Source of the DNA: Pseudomonadota bacterium
GTDB lineage: Bacteria; Pseudomonadota; Alphaproteobacteria; Rhizobiales; Xanthobacteraceae
Direction of reading: 5' to 3'
Length of the DNA stretch: 34,711 bases
NCBI GenBank assembly: GCA_023386635.1
Contig: JAEWJH010000014.1
Coordinates: 1 to 34,711 of the forward strand
The position numbers were made by a program, and so were the translations under genes. The stretch's first letter is position 1. Each line of letters begins with the position of its first letter. Shown here piece by piece: positions 34,251 to 34,711 of this stretch. Under the pieces are notes generated by a model. That model saw only the letters and a list, made by a program, of their open reading frames with translations. It made no database searches and was not told the DNA's origin.

Positions 34251-34283
34251 GAGTGAGAGAGCGTGCGCTGCTCTCTCCACGTC

Positions 34284-34306
34284 ATGGCCGGGCTTGACCC
34301 GGCCAT
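34284..34306. repeat. Palindromic repeat with ATGGCCGGG arms
   Basis: A perfect 9-bp stem, ATGGCCGGG (34284-34292) with CCCGGCCAT (34298-34306), has the loop CTTGA. The form GTCATGGCCGGGCTTGACCC is, from memory, one of the commonest intergenic repeats of Bradyrhizobiaceae. Confidence 0.75.
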
Positions 34307-34341
34307 CCCGCTTAGACTGGCACTGTGCTCACCTCATCGAT

Positions 34342-34400
34342 ATCACCGGGACATAGGCGTTCGTAAGGACGCCGTTCTTCGAACGGCTATGCCCGGTGAT
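34342..34400. repeat. Multi-branched palindromic element
   Basis: The outer arms ATCACCGGGACATAG (34342-34356) and CTATGCCCGGTGAT (34387-34400) pair over 14 bp with one bulged A. Inside are two smaller stems, GCGT/ACGC and CGTTC/GAACG, so the strand can fold as a three-way junction. No coding frame explains it. It lies in the repeat mosaic after ychF. Confidence 0.75.
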
Positions 34401-34443
34401 GACGCGGCGAAATCGCGTGCGTCCGTTCCTCCCGATGCGATTG

Positions 34444-34711
34444 TCAGACAGCCGATGACGAACAGGCGTGCGTCATCGCCCGTATTGTTGGCCGGCGCCG
34501 GGTGCGCCCGTATTCCTCATGTCCCTCGACCACCGATCGAGGGGGACGGAGCGCCGCGTGGCGCAACGTCTTGGTTTCCGATGCCGCCTCGCGGCAGCAC
34601 CGGAGCGCATCTCTCCCGCCAGAGAGAGACACGCGCGCCTTGCGGCGCTCCACCCAGCCAAGCTTGCGCAGGCTGGGCTTTGTCATGGGCGGCGATTTCG
34701 CTCCCCGGGAC
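34444..34711. other. Gene-free, hairpin-rich repeat mosaic continuing to the window end
   Basis: No real gene is supported. An 80-codon frame on the minus strand (34444-34686) translates to a basic, Arg/Ser-rich sequence starting MTKPSLRKLGWVERRKARVS, which looks like the spurious proteins predicted from repeats in these genomes. Visible structure includes GATGACG/CGTCATC (34454-34477), a direct repeat CGCCCGTATT (34477-34486 and 34505-34514), CCCTCGA/TCGAGGG (34523-34543), and CCCAGCC/GGCTGGG (34653-34677). The block probably continues beyond the right edge. Confidence 0.6.

Noticed and set aside
32739..34280. A 513-codon minus-strand frame opposite pth and ychF
   Set aside because: It is the complement of two intact conserved genes and lacks domains of its own.
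34114..34356. An 80-codon plus-strand frame after ychF
   Set aside because: It crosses several palindromic repeats and has no signal, domain or ribosome binding site.

Overview
The window is GC-rich chromosomal DNA of an alphaproteobacterium, most likely order Hyphomicrobiales (Rhizobiales) near Bradyrhizobium, Rhodopseudomonas or Pseudolabrys. The evidence is the gene neighbourhoods (lgt-midA-pgeF-prs, rplY-pth-ychF, uvrC...pgsA-moaD-moaE, ilvE next to a petP/petR-like pair and a kinase, ybjN-proC), the Omp25/Omp31-type outer-membrane proteins, and intergenic palindromes of the kind dispersed in that group. I see no prophage, IS transposase, CRISPR array, tRNA or rRNA. Genes are tightly packed on both strands.

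Layout. 1-4.9 kb: metH, cut by the left edge, then an orphan TctC/Bug solute-binding protein closed by a clear terminator. 5.0-8.7 kb: an extensin-like lipoprotein converging on and overlapping ubiA, a secreted protein coupled to ubiA, and divergent rsmE. 8.7-10.6 kb: a 30-bp tandem repeat, two small exported proteins of unknown function, a candidate LexA box and a secreted RNase T2. 10.6-12.7 kb: rlmJ, a cold-shock protein and a GST-like protein. 12.8-14.3 kb: two tandem outer-membrane beta-barrel genes, each with its own terminator.

14.7-20 kb: a plus-strand run of a pteridine-reductase-type SDR, uvrC, an intradiol (hydroxyquinol-type) dioxygenase, pgsA, moaD and moaE. The last three nearly touch, and moaD/moaE together make molybdopterin synthase. 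20-21.7 kb (minus): ilvE with a downstream M15-type peptidase. 21.9-24.5 kb (plus): a MarR regulator, an OmpR-type response regulator and an EnvZ-like kinase, the last two overlapping. 24.5-28.1 kb (minus): a TetR regulator, proC, ybjN and prs, with a cluster of GANTC methylation sites between ybjN and prs. 28.2-30.9 kb (minus): pgeF, midA and lgt, each overlapping the next by 4 nt. 31.0-34.05 kb (plus): ubiK, rplY, pth and ychF. 34.05-34.71 kb: a gene-free mosaic of palindromic repeats.

Most of the window is housekeeping: one-carbon metabolism, DNA repair, rRNA methylation, lipoprotein and phospholipid synthesis, PRPP, branched-chain amino acids, proline, ribosome rescue. I did not find a convincing new multi-gene system. 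The best leads are regulatory or structural: the GANTC cluster before ybjN-proC, a LexA-type box before RNase T2, the multi-branched repeat after ychF, and the PTR1/FolM-like reductase and lone ring-cleavage dioxygenase on either side of uvrC.
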